A stretch of DNA of 64,000 bases from Symsagittifera roscoffensis (lineage: Eukaryota > Xenacoelomorpha > Acoela > Convolutidae). Shown here piece by piece: positions 36,118 to 46,002 of this stretch. Both the position numbers and the translations under genes were made by a program. A model generated the notes under the pieces. It was not told the origin of the DNA. It did no database searches and saw only the letters and a list, made by a program, of their open reading frames with translations. The stretch is taken from the NCBI RefSeq assembly GCF_963678635.1, contig NC_087070.1:29965390-30029389 (forward strand), read 5' to 3'. The first letter of the stretch is position 1. The number at the start of each line of letters is the position of its first letter.

Positions 36118-36236
36118 GTGTCCCGTGAAACATTTCATATCATGTCGTTCGAAATATTAAGGCATGGCCGTTTGGTGTAAGGGGCAATAGCTAACCCGGC
36201 GTTGCTCGTCGCTACGCTCCTCGGGAACGCCTCCCG
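36118..36236. repeat. cargo-block inverted repeat, left
   Basis: About 120 bp are nearly the reverse complement of 39648-39772. The shared words include GAAATATTAAGGCATGGCC, CAATAGCTAACCCG and GCTACGCTCCTCGGGAACGC. GC-rich beside its AT-rich neighbours. The core CAATAGCTAACCCGGC also occurs at 12776-12791. Confidence 0.88.
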
Positions 36237-37337
36237 TTCTGTAATTTCAAGTGAAATTTTTTTTTTCAAAATAAAGGAAAACCTCAAACTTTTTATGTTG
36301 TGAAAAAAGGAAAAATAATGTTTAAAAAAGTGTCTTTTAAATCTATCAACAAAAAAAACAGTAAGTTTTGTGGGACCTCGAGCACAGTTCTACTGGTCAA
36401 GTTCGAAATTTAAAAAACATAATTTTTTAACTTTTTTTTTCCTTCATTTTTAGCTTGAATTATTTGTTCTCGTTTTAAATTCAAGTGAGCGAATGTGGTT
36501 CGAAATTTTTAGGAGCTATCTGATACGTAATTAAGTAAAGCGTACAAATTAAAAAAAAACATTTATAGCCTAATCAATAAGAGTAGACGCTTAAAAAATT
36601 GTGATTTTTTGAGAAAATCTGATTTTTGTGAAAATATTGAAAAAAACTGGGAAAAAAATTTTTTCGCTCCAAATCCATTGAAACTACCCTCAATCAATTT
36701 GCCATGAAATTCGGAGCAGGGTTAAGGGTCATGTTCATTTTTCGAAAAAAAACATAAATTTTCATTTTTTCACATTTTTACCAAAAAATTGTCAGTTTTA
36801 CACCCAAAACATGTATATAAATGTAATATAATGCAGATTTATGGCTTAAAACACTCTCTGTTACTTTGCGTAAGACCTGGCTAACCCCACCGGGCACAAA
36901 GTTTGATGAGAGAGAGAACAAAGAGTGTTTGATAAAAAAAAAGCCAATTAAATATGGTTGGACTACCAACAAGAAAATGTTGTATCCTTCCATATTTATC
37001 TTTCTTTTGAAAAGAAAGCAATATCCCGAAAAGGATATTCCAAATGGGGTTCACTACTGGGCAAGTGTGTTTCTCTCTCTCTCTCTCATTCTTTCTCAAA
37101 CAACATTTTTAGCAAAAAATTATTCTCGATTTGTGATTTTTTTCTAGTTTTTCTCTAACATTTTGCTGAAAACTTTACGGGGCAAATTTTAATTGATCTA
37201 TTAAGCAGAATAAAAACTGAGACAAAAAGAATACATACAATTTTCTTAAAACTGTTTAAAACTCAAATCAAACAAAAATGAAAATATAAAACCTTGGAAT
37301 AATATTTGAAATAAAGAAACGTTTTTTGTTTAAGTTA
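36237..37337. other. AT-rich spacer in the cargo block
   Basis: No gene recognised. Many A and T runs; overlapping frames near 36780-37150 are low in complexity and I do not support them. Confidence 0.4.
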
Positions 37338-37982
37338 TTAGAACTCTCGAAACTGTAGTTTTCTCTTTTTTGGCGCATAGCAAGCTGCATTTGGAGGGGT
37401 GCCTTGAATGAGATATGGGGTCACTAGATCAATTGTCTTCGCACTAGATGAAACCCGAGCATCCGAATAGGAAGTTGATTGTTCTGGAGTTGAAACTGCT
37501 CCCCTAACAAACGACTCGGGAGACATTGCTGTCGGAATATCCCAGCACGCTTCGCGTTCTGCATAATCACGAATACATCCCTCCTGATTTTCATACAACG
37601 GCATTGACTCGCAGTCATAAGCGAAGAGAATTTTTCTTGGAGACTGCTCGAGTGAGGTTGGGTCGTTTATCTCCGTCTTTTCTAATGCCGGATAGCTCTC
37701 GTGAATAGTGCAACTCTCGTACATTCGTTTTCGATTCAGTCTAAGTAGGTCGATGTGATCAAGGAGGTAGTTCGGTAGCATGATATGACTTTTTGTAGTC
37801 CATTCCTCGTTTTGATTCTCGTCGTTTTTTCGGGGAGCCAAGTCATTGAACGGACTTGCTGTAGACGGAGAGACTCTCTCTCTCTGTTGATGGATGACTG
37901 CAATCGACTCTCTCGTGTAAGTTTGGTAGATAATTGTTCTTTCTCGATCAGACACTGAGATTATTTGTAAAGGACTAGTCAC
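37338..37982 (-). CDS. cargo protein of unknown function, 214 codons open
   Basis: An open frame on the minus strand. No ATG lies near its 5' limit; the first in-frame ATG is at IMLPNYLL about 65 codons in, so the first exon may lie upstream or the start is internal. The protein is hydrophilic, with Ser/Thr-rich segments and a basic C-terminus PKKRKLQFREF that looks like a nuclear localisation signal. A decayed relative is at 13350-13726, which keeps the YENQE..RDYAE and ACY.PKKRKLQ motifs. That conservation suggests a real protein. It is not one of the usual Polinton core genes, and I do not recognise a domain. Confidence 0.55.
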   Translation of the reverse strand: MTSPLQIISVSDRERTIIYQTYTRESIAVIHQQRERVSPSTASPFNDLAPRKNDENQNEEWTTKSHIMLPNYLLDHIDLLRLNRKRMYESCTIHESYPALEKTEINDPTSLEQSPRKILFAYDCESMPLYENQEGCIRDYAEREACWDIPTAMSPESFVRGAVSTPEQSTSYSDARVSSSAKTIDLVTPYLIQGTPPNAACYAPKKRKLQFREF

Positions 37983-38593
37983 GACTTGAAGAGGTTTAAA
38001 GTTTTGTTAATATGAAATGACTGAACTACCGAAATGAAATCGAGAGAATGAAAAGTATGAAAAGTTTATTAATGAGAATGAGATCGGGAAAGGGGTGGCA
38101 TAGTTCAATTAGGTCAAAGCTAATAACTTTTTAGGCAAGGCTATAAAATATTATTCATTCTTTTAAGCATGACGCCTGAGGTCATGTTAGGAATGAATGT
38201 GAAAACCCGATTTTTTAGATTTATGTGATAGCTTTATTATAGTGGCTACGGGCGAAAGCACTCAAAATCAAGTTTTCATGATAGTTTGCCAGACATTCTT
38301 TGTCATGCTGTTAGAAATTCATTACCGTGATTCATAACAGTCATTAAAATAACCGTCACAAAAAATAACACTAGAAGATTTTTAGAGTATAGCCCGGGGA
38401 AAAAGTAACTAAATACCCATATAAAAAGTGGTTTATATTCTTGGTGATTAAGTTTTATCAATCTGGCTTAGTGCGCTCGTAAACGTTATCACCTAAATTT
38501 TTACTTTGGGAGCGCATGATCTGTCTCGTATACTGTGATCAGTCATTCTTCAACATTCCACACTGAAAGCCAGTTGGTTGTTATTCATTTATA

Positions 38594-38953
38594 ATGTACG
38601 CTTCTCTTGAAACGGATGTTGACTATTTCGATGATTTTAGGGACATATCTTCGAATGATGAACGTTTAATTAGAGTCGGTGCAAAAACATTCGCACAGAC
38701 CGGTACTTACATAACTATCAAATTGTACAAAAAAGACGAAGAGGGAACTTTCAAGTATCGACAGGGAAAAACTTTGTCAACTGGTGATTTCGAGTCCTTG
38801 GCGGACAATTATACAAAAATCAAAAGATTGACGAAAGCAAAAAACTGCGACGTCACTAAAAAACTTAGAAAAACGCGAAACAAATCTAAAAAATCTTCAT
38901 GCTCTGAAAAAGAATGCGAAAGTGAAAACGATGATAACTGTCGGTTTGTGTAA
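38594..38953 (+). CDS. small cargo protein, possibly PC4-like
   Basis: An ATG-started frame of 119 codons on the plus strand, opposite to the Polinton core genes. Residues about 25-75 (IRVGAKTF ... YITIKLYKKDEEGTFK ... GKTLSTGDFESL) follow the pattern of the PC4/p15 single-stranded-DNA-binding domain: short strands, an aromatic/basic hairpin, a turn with a Gly-Lys, then a helix. The tail (residues 80-119) is Lys/Ser-rich then acidic, ending CRFV. PC4 proteins bind melted DNA and act in transcription or replication. The match is by eye and weak. The frame is intact, unlike most core genes. Confidence 0.5.
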   Translation: MYASLETDVDYFDDFRDISSNDERLIRVGAKTFAQTGTYITIKLYKKDEEGTFKYRQGKTLSTGDFESLADNYTKIKRLTKAKNCDVTKKLRKTRNKSKKSSCSEKECESENDDNCRFV

Positions 38954-39088
38954 CATTATCAACTCGTTATTGTATTGAAACTTCAAAGCAATGGTTGAAG
39001 CAATGTATGAGCAATCCATTGATTATTTTAAACAGTTCCGTAAAAATTACTAATTTTTCATCCTGAATCATGAACCCAACTTTTCAGG

Positions 39089-39407
39089 CTTCGCTTCAAA
39101 TGCAAATTTTGCGGTATCCTCCCATTCGAATAAATTAGATTTTTGCAATCAATCGATTGACAACGAAAAAGATTATCATGTGCTGGTCGAATTCACAAAA
39201 GAGTCTACCGATTTACTTATTAAGATGACTTCAAAAGCCTTCGTTGTTCCTTGTCTTCTCTCTACATTCAAATATTTAATTTTGGGTTGCTCCAACTATG
39301 AATTGTCTGGCCCTCTGATGGAAAAACTGAAAATAGCTGTGAATTATAACTCCATCAACAACTTAAATGTTAGTGGTGGCTCGCAGACTAAATCAAACTC
39401 AAACTGA
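39089..39407 (+). CDS. possible second cargo exon or gene, plus strand
   Basis: The frame is open from a plausible acceptor (CAACTTTTCAG|GCTTCG at 39089) to a stop at 39405-39407. The peptide has a hydrophobic middle (PCLLSTFKYLILG) and an Asn/Ser-rich end. It may be a downstream exon of the 38594 gene through a weak donor near 38943, or a separate gene. I do not recognise it. Confidence 0.35.
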
Positions 39408-39647
39408 CCTGATTACTAACGTAACAATTGAACGCTTTACAAATATTTTGAGTGGTGAAAATGCTGCTTCTAGAATAGTTGACATAAGTTTTCTAGAATA
39501 ATTGACATAATTTTATATGGATATGGTTGTATTATGGAAATTGATTCAAACACTTTGTTTGTGAAATTTATCATGGAGACGAAGTTCAAGTTTTAAATAT
39601 TGGTTTTCTTTCGCTCTTGTATATCAAAAAAAATGTTACTACACTTG

Positions 39648-39772
39648 CGGGAGGCGTTCCCGAGGAGCGTAGCGATGAGCAACGTCGGGTTAGCTATTGC
39701 CCGATAAACCAAATGGCCATGCCTTAATATTTCGAAGGTCTTGATATGAAATTTTTCGCGGTTCACATAAAC
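39648..39772. repeat. cargo-block inverted repeat, right
   Basis: The reverse-complement partner of 36118-36236. The two repeats enclose 3.4 kb that carries the only plus-strand genes of the Polinton. Confidence 0.88.
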
Positions 39773-39860
39773 TTGCAGAAAAAAAACTTTGTTGTTAATA
39801 AGAATGAATTGAAGAAAAGAAACGAATTTACAAAATTTACAAAAACATCAATAAATTAAT

Positions 39861-40298
39861 TTAGAATAACATATGTTTGGCAAACCTTATCAAATCATGA
39901 TCATTAATTTTGAAACCTATTGGAAATTTGTTTGTAATTATAACATGAGCATTATAAATATAATAAAGTCCGCATAACACTGAATCAGCTGATTGTATTG
40001 GTTTTTTCATCAGTAGTTGATTACCCTCGTGAATTGTGCGTCGCATATTCTTGTACACGAGGGGATAATCACATAATCGTTTACCTAGAGGATCTGCGAA
40101 AAAAATCTGTCCTCCAGCTTGAGCAAAAAGCAACCAGTGGGTTCCAGGTTGATCCGATGGTGAGGCATTCATAATCATGAACGTACTATCGTTTTTCAGT
40201 ACTGAAGAGCATGGCAAATCTGCCGGAAAAATACCTCTAAAGCGATATTTCAAATGTTTACAACGGTTAATAATTTCTACTAGTTGAAGATTATCCAT
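39861..40298 (-). CDS. Polinton cysteine protease, adenain-type
   Basis: An ATG-started frame of 145 codons, intact. The catalytic set of the adenovirus-type maturation protease is visible: His54 in GTHWLLF, Asp69 in FFADPLG, Gln102 in QSADS and Cys109 in VLCGLYYI, in the usual order and spacing. The family cleaves capsid precursor proteins during virion maturation. It is shorter than adenovirus protease but in the usual range for Polintons. It follows the capsid gene by 7 bp on the same strand. I see no lesion. Confidence 0.93.
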   Translation of the reverse strand: MDNLQLVEIINRCKHLKYRFRGIFPADLPCSSVLKNDSTFMIMNASPSDQPGTHWLLFAQAGGQIFFADPLGKRLCDYPLVYKNMRRTIHEGNQLLMKKPIQSADSVLCGLYYIYNAHVIITNKFPIGFKINDHDLIRFAKHMLF

Positions 40299-40305
40299 GT
40301 CTATC

Positions 40306-41621
40306 TTAGGTCATAGGAGTGTTTTTGGTAATTTTTCTATCTGAACGCACATAAACTGTTGATGCACGCTCTCCCATAAACAAAAACTCGACGTTATTAC
40401 CAAGACCTGCGTCAAACTTGAGTTTGACTGAAATAGTGCAATTGGTCAACTCAGGATGAATAAAATCGTGTGAAGCCTCCTGAGTGGACGTGAGATCAAA
40501 AGCCATAATATAATGATTATCATAATTAGCGAGACTGATTCCATGACTAGTGTTCAAAACAAAATCAAGAGCCTCAAGCGTATTGTAATAAATTCTTTTA
40601 TTGTCTGATGTTGAGATGGGAGTTCCGGCAATGGGTAGACCGTTTCTGTACACATTGATCTCATTCAACCCAAATTTCTGGTAATGAAAAGGGTTTGTTC
40701 TATTAGTACCCAAATATGCTTCGTTTATGCTCATTGCTACTATCATTCTTCGAACAAGTTCTTTTGCAAAAACATCCTCTTGTCGCCAGCTTTGTACTCC
40801 TGCAGTTGCGAGAAACGTTTTTGGTACTACTTCGATGTAATTGTAAATTGCCGGGTTCACCAACAAAGTTTTTTCTATTGATGAGAGAACATAGTCAGTC
40901 ACAGTCATCTTTCTGACATAGAGATTAGCTTCGATTATTTGGACCTTGTAGTGTTTAGCTGCATCTTCAGATATGACAACAAAATCGTTAGGAGAACGTC
41001 TAAGGGACAATCTAATGGTCACACCGCTAAGTAGATGCTTGTCACACGACAAGAAGTCGCAAGCAATTTTACCAAATAGCTTCAGCTCGCTCGAGGCCGC
41101 AACGAGACCTTTACGCTCAGTAACATCATCAGATTTCCTTCCAGCACCGTTAATGGCTGATGGATTTTCTTCATAATAATAACCTTGACAAGCCAACCAT
41201 GTTTTCTTGGCATCATTACCGTATGAAAACTCGGTCTCAATAAAGCTTTTTTGGACAAAATTAGCATTGGTAGTTGATATTTTCTCCCTATTCAGAGACA
41301 GTGTACACTCAGAAAATAATGAAGATACAGGATTGTTAACAAAAAACGGCGTATCTCTGTTTGCCGCCTCTGTAGCATGCGTTCGAAGCACGTTTCCATT
41401 GCTTCGAACAATTCGTGCTACTATTTCCAAACGAGTACGTTGAAGATCCATGAATCTATTTCAGTCGCCGAGTACTTCAAACTCGAGCATAGGACCATCA
41501 GGAGAGTAGGAAGGTCCAATTTTTGGGTGAATGCATTTTCAAAAGTGACAAGTAAAGGCGGTTTTTCAAATAAGTCCAAGGAGCTGTGAGTTGCTTCACT
41601 CGGGATTAAATTAGAAATCAA
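40306..41621 (-). pseudogene. Polinton major capsid protein (double jelly-roll), N-terminal lesions
   Basis: The main open frame (40306-41451, 381 codons) begins at an internal ATG. It contains the conserved SLFSECTLSLNR near its N-terminus, a C-terminal NPFHYQKFGLNEINVYRNG and then beta-rich sequence, the pattern of Polinton capsid proteins (F54H12.2-like). The true N-terminus with SLDLFEKPP lies upstream at about 41590-41570 in another frame; a TGA near 41461 and a frameshift near 41520 separate it. In related elements this protein builds the hexon-like capsid shell. Assignment as major rather than another capsid protein is from family knowledge; no structure check was made. Confidence 0.82.
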
Positions 41622-41750
41622 TTTTAACCCTTGTAAAGAAATCGAAGCGACTTCTCTGTGCAGTTCGTTTTCTGGGAATGGCGCGTCTCGTTTTTCGTTT
41701 AAACGCCGTCGTTCTTTTCGGATGACTTTTCCGAGATCTACTTCCTCCTC

Positions 41751-42017
41751 CTATTTGCTTTTTGATTGTTTTTCTAACGGTGCCTGCTTAGGACTTTTTC
41801 TTTTTGTTGCAACTTCTATCAGTTCCGGAGCTGTCTGAAGAAGTAGTTTTTTTCCGATTTTTTTAGCCGCGGGTATCACAATTTTTCGAGCCAGTGGAAG
41901 TGCGACTCTTCCTATTCCCAAGGCTAATGCACCAAAACCACTGCCTCGTTGTCTATAATGCCCCGAGAAATGTGGTAGGTTTGCTTGGTTGTGATAATAT
42001 GAATCCATTTTGATCAA
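41751..42017 (-). CDS. pVI/pX-like minor virion protein
   Basis: An 88-codon frame. It has YYHNQANLPHFSGHYRQRGSGFG near the start, then an amphipathic helix region (ALALGIGRVALPLARKIVIP) and a Lys-rich C-terminus. In Polintons and adenoviruses such small proteins are cut by the maturation protease and act on membranes or DNA. Its frame overlaps the end of the penton-like gene by 4 bases. A strongly basic stretch (SRSRKSHPKRTTAFKRKTRR, 41680-41745) in a second frame may be its displaced C-terminus. Confidence 0.78.
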   Translation of the reverse strand: MIKMDSYYHNQANLPHFSGHYRQRGSGFGALALGIGRVALPLARKIVIPAAKKIGKKLLLQTAPELIEVATKRKSPKQAPLEKQSKSK

Positions 42018-42898
42018 TTGCTAAACTTTTGAAATTTCAAAGTCAGAACAACTTTTCCCCCTCCAGCGAAAGGAACAAGTCCTCCAGTTTCTGTGCGCAA
42101 GTTCACAGAAATATTAGAAATATAATTGACCAAAAGTTTTTTAAAGTCCAAATTACAAAACACTTTACGATGATTCGGTTCAATCGTACATGCGTATCCG
42201 TTTTTCACTCGACGATTTGTATCAATGACTCGTAAAAGGGGTGCTTTTGTGTCTCCGACTGTTTTATAATGAATTATGTCCAGATAAATAAACATAAGCT
42301 GATAAATAAACATAAGCTGAGTCAGCAATAAGATCTTGGGTAGAGAATGTGCTATGTTTCGTGCTTCCTTGTTTGTAACCGATATGATAACCAGTTCCAT
42401 CTCTGACGCCTTTGAATCCTAGTAGACTAGGAATTTGGGGGTTGAAAAAGTTATACCTTCCCAATAATGCAGCCATAAGGAAAGATGTTTGGTTATTGGA
42501 TCTATTACGTAATCCAATTTCTCTAATACTGTCTTTCGACGAATCTCGTACAGTATATGATCAATGCTCGTATATTCTCCTTTTGTTATTTTTGCTGTTT
42601 CTCCAAGGTAAGGTGTGAAGATCTTGTCTTTCTCAACTTTCATGCTTGCTATAACCCGATCTTTTTTGTAGTACACAATGTTGTTGTCAGTAACGTTGTT
42701 TATCTGAGTAGGGAAGGTAATTTCTGTAACTGCTACTCTCCATTCACCTTGCAAATTTATTTCTTCACTCAAGAGATTTTTGAAAATGGCCAGAGTGTTA
42801 TCTTTAAAAACGTTCATTGATGCGGATGAAACTAGGGTAATTGTGAAGGAAGGGGGAACATTATGGGTGAAAAGGCTGTTGGAAGTGCCCTCAGTCAT
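42014..42898 (-). pseudogene. Polinton minor capsid (penton-like) protein, frameshifted
   Basis: The ATG-started first part (42898-42419) has FTITLVSSASMNVFKDNTLA and LQGEWRVAVTEITFP, the hallmark start of Polinton single jelly-roll penton proteins. The middle continues in a second frame (NPQIPSLLGF near 42430), and the end in a third (DIIHYKTVGDTKAPLLRV ... GLVPFAGGGKVVLTLKF). Two frameshifts therefore break it. An 18-bp tandem duplication (42283-42300 and 42301-42318) adds six codons in frame near the second break. The family forms the capsid vertices. It overlaps the integrase end by 8 bases. Confidence 0.88.
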
Positions 42899-43830
42899 GA
42901 TTGTCCTTCTCCAGAACTCGAATTAGTTCAGACTCGTAAAATTTTCCCTCAATTGATTCTCTTTTAGAATCAATCAAATTGTATGTTGGGGGATTTCGTG
43001 TTGGTATGTCAAAAACTTCAAACACTTCATCGGTGAACGATTGTTTGTAACCCTTGCGAAAAGGTATGTCTACTTTGGCAAGTCTAACATAATCTTCAAC
43101 ATAAAGCTTTGGACATCTAACTAATTTCAATGACTTTTCTGCTCTTAATTAAATCAGGCGAGGAACATCTTTTTTAGTTACTTTTTTTGGTGCAAGATTT
43201 GTGACACAATTTATTCTCGAATTAATTGCATTGACAAAATCTTGCAATTTGTCAATGTATGAGTAAGTCCAGTTATCCTCCAAGTACTTATAAATAAGAT
43301 ATTTCAAGGAACGGATATTTCTCTCAGCGAAAGCAGATTTTTTCTCGCTCTCTGTGCTAGATATGTTTATGCCTTTCTTTTTACATAATGCTTCGAAGGA
43401 CCCTTTAAACTCTGTGCCCTTGTCCACCCATACTTTTTTCGGTTGTTTTGTCGTTATCATTAATTTGAACGCTTCTGCTGTTGTAGTAGCATACTTTGAT
43501 TTCAGGGGTTGCACTCTGAGATAGCGAGACATGCAGTCAACTGCAACAAGCAGATACTTAACATCATGGTTGTACTGGGCAAGTTTATCAACAAAGGCCA
43601 GATCTAATGACCAGATTTCGTCGATATTGTAAACTATGACCTTGAGTCGCGGCGTTTTTCGGATCACAGTTCGATATTTCGTGTAAGCAGGTTCAGTATG
43701 AAGGAATTGTTTAACTTTCTTTCGCGACAAATTGGTTGCTTTTATCAAGTTGTTCACACTACCAAATAACGCGGGACCTTTGTCACTGTATTTATTTTTC
43801 AACAATTTTCCTTCAATCTTGATAATTTTC
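42891..43830 (-). pseudogene. Polinton retroviral-type integrase with one in-frame stop
   Basis: A long minus-strand frame contains SRKKVKQFLH (N-terminal finger region), the catalytic D in WSLDLAFVDK, the second D in VWVDKGTEFKG and the E in SAFAERNIRSLK: the D,D,E triad that joins the element to host DNA. A single TAA at 43149-43151 separates this core from a C-terminal SH3-like domain (VEDYVRLAKVDIPFRKGY ... KFYESELIRVL), which continues in the same frame. The N-terminal limit is uncertain because the frame is fused to an upstream ORF. Typical length apart from the stop. Confidence 0.92.
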
Positions 43831-44553
43831 CCATTGTTTTGCTTGCGCCTTCGTCTTTTCTGACGTTGGAGAATCTGAATCGTTATGGGGCGTTCCGTAT
43901 GAGTCAGAGCCTTCTCTGACTCTTTTTCACGTTTTTGGTTTTGGGTTTTTCTATTACCGCTGAGACTTTTTCGTTTGTGTTTTTTACTTCTCTTAAGGTT
44001 TGCACTACTTTTTTCCTGCCAAGTGGGCGACGTTGAGCGGGTTCTTGAGAGTTCGGGTTCTCGTTTCTCTTGAGCGTTAAAAGACGCTGACTGAACCGCG
44101 TGTTTGGCATTTCGATTTATTACCAGGTTTTCATTCAAGTTGAGAGTAGTTAAAATGTTAATGAACGCCGGATTGTGTAATTTTGTGAGGTACTTGTAAC
44201 AAAAATAAAGTATTTGTCGAACTAAATGGAAGCCTTCTTTACTCAAAATAATCGCACATTTTTTGACAACACTGGTTTTCGGAGTGATTAAGTATTTGTA
44301 TGCTGTCTCGAATCGTTCGATGTTTTGCGATTTTGACGGGTACGTTTCCATTGACTACAATGAGCAAACATTCACAAATAAGTGTTATGATCTCACGATT
44401 TGAAGTTTTTCTAATTAATCGTCTTAGCTGGTCAGGTTTCAATTGTACCATATGCCGCAGAATAGATAAGTTTTTCTTTTTCATTTGTGATTGGAGTAGT
44501 TTCTGCTTCAAATAAGGGTAAATAAAAAACTGTTGGCCCAGGTCGTGTGACAT
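43831..44553 (-). pseudogene. small conserved Polinton ORF, frameshifted and fused to integrase frame
   Basis: The first part (44553-44239) has LKPDQLRRLIRKTSNREIIT then ICECLLIVVNGNVP, a motif I associate with a short ORF near the ATPase in many Polintons. It continues in the next frame from 44351 (KTSVVKKCAIILSKEGF). That frame then runs on through a Lys/Arg/Ser-rich stretch (about 44170-43830) into integrase without a stop. The basic stretch may be a separate gene in another frame (a competing frame is open at 43904-44110). The function is unknown. Confidence 0.6.
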
Positions 44554-45133
44554 TTGAACAATATCTCAAACAATCTGATGTACGGGGGTCCAAGTCGATT
44601 AGAAGATGTCCAAAAGAGTCTCTGGTTGCTAATTCGTAACAGCTTCTCAAAAATTTTGATACATTCAATTGTCTTCCTAAAAGATCTAGTTGCTGAACGT
44701 CACGAGGCGATTTGAACAGAATGATGTGTGAAGTGTTCAAATCAATCGTACGCGACCATCGACTTTGTTGAAACAAGTTATGCTTAACATATATTACATC
44801 TATCCCTCTATGTCTACCCGCTGTCGCTAACCTAACAAATTCCTTGTCATTTTAGATGTCTTCACATGAATCATCGAAAACTAGAAGAACATATTCTAAT
44901 TTTCTCACATATTCGAATCCGTCGAATTTCATGAACTTCACATTCACTTCGCGAGAAGAAACTTTTTCTGAGAATGCAGGTTGCATCTCTTTGTAAAGAT
45001 ATAGAACGGTTCCAAATTTAGGGTAAAAAGTATTTCCCATCAAAAGTTTCAAAATTAACTCAGTTTTGCCGGATCCTGAAGGTCTCACTATCGCCATGAA
45101 AATTCTTGTCAAAATATCAATCACTTTATTCAT
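44432..45133 (-). pseudogene. Polinton packaging ATPase (FtsK/HerA-like) with one in-frame stop
   Basis: From the ATG at 45133 the frame gives a P-loop RPSGSGKTE at residues 17-25, a Walker B-like YVLLVFDDS, then a TAA at 44852-44854. The same frame then continues 25 codons into the conserved second half (TIDLNTSHIILFKSPRD ... LIDLDPRTSDCLRY). About 233 codons in all, the usual size. The family drives DNA into preformed capsids. The first glycine of the P-loop consensus is Arg here. The start overlaps the preceding small membrane-protein gene. Confidence 0.9.
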
Positions 45134-45413
45134 ATCCTTGGGTTTGGTAGTACGTAACCAACCAAGCCTGATAAAATTGAGAACCAAACTGACGTTTCTT
45201 CACAACTTAATTTAGTGAAAGAAAGTTTGAGAATGCAGAAAGTTAGTAAAATTAGAATAACTACCATTTGCGCAACAAAACTACTTCAGACCATGGCAAA
45301 GTTACATTGTTACAAAACTTCCATGATTTTTTTTCACTGTTTGTCTCGTTATAAACAAACTCTGTTACTATTGTTGCGTCAGGTTCATCTACTGCTGTTG
45401 TTGCTTCTGACAT
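45120..45413 (-). pseudogene. small membrane protein, frameshifted
   Basis: From an ATG at 45413 an acidic N-terminus (MSEATTAVDEPDATIVTEFV) leads to LPWSEVVLL, where the frame ends at 45261. In the adjacent frame the sequence continues with a hydrophobic span (VVILILLTFCILKL) and a second one (VWFSILSGLVGYV). A one- or two-transmembrane protein next to the ATPase fits small membrane proteins I know from other Polintons. Too short to see as a single open frame. The function is unknown. Confidence 0.55.
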
Positions 45414-45485
45414 TTGAGAAACTATTTATTCTACAGACTGTGTTAGACTTTTTCTCTCTGTGAATGAAGCTTGTAAAAAATTAAA

Positions 45486-45990
45486 TTAATTTTGAGAACT
45501 GTACAAAATTTCATAACGTGTGAAATCTCTATCATTTATGTCATGTATTTCTAGAACAAAGTTTGCTGGGATCTTTGCAGTTTTTTCGTAGTACATTATT
45601 TTCTTCACAGTATCCTCTTTCACAATCGTCTTAATCTCATCTGGCAATTCACTGCTGTTTAGATCCATCTGAACTCCTGGCTGACGTTTGGGTACTAAGA
45701 CTAGTTCGGGAAGATATACTCCTCGCGTGCTGGCTAACATTTCTGATAAACTTGAATCTCTGGAAATATACAAATTGATCAATAACTGGAAAAAACCTCT
45801 TGAACGTAGACAACTCTTCTTCGGAAATTATTATTTGCTCCTTCCTCTGAACAATTTGGCCACTGCAATCAATGCGCTCTATTCTCGTTAATGAATTTTT
45901 AATATCACCCTCTGGAGTCATCCACGCACAAAGCATTGAATTTGGTGATAGGTATGTCTCCACTTTCGCTGATCTCTCGCTGTTGTTCAT
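45486..45990 (-). pseudogene. Polinton accessory gene, one frameshift, unknown
   Basis: The first frame starts at ATG 45990 (MNNSERSAKVETYLSP) and stays open to 45649, but the second half continues in the frame ending at 45486 (STRGVYLPELVLVPKRQPGV ... DFTRYEILYSSQN). The switch lies near 45775. About 165 codons in total. No domain recognised. It lies in the accessory block between the right end and the ATPase. Confidence 0.5.
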
Positions 45991-46002
45991 TTTTCAACCA
46001 AT

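Noticed and set aside
36778..37158. Several overlapping frames on both strands in the cargo spacer
   Set aside because: Low-complexity, rich in Lys/Phe/Ser from AT bias and a CT microsatellite; no frame has support.
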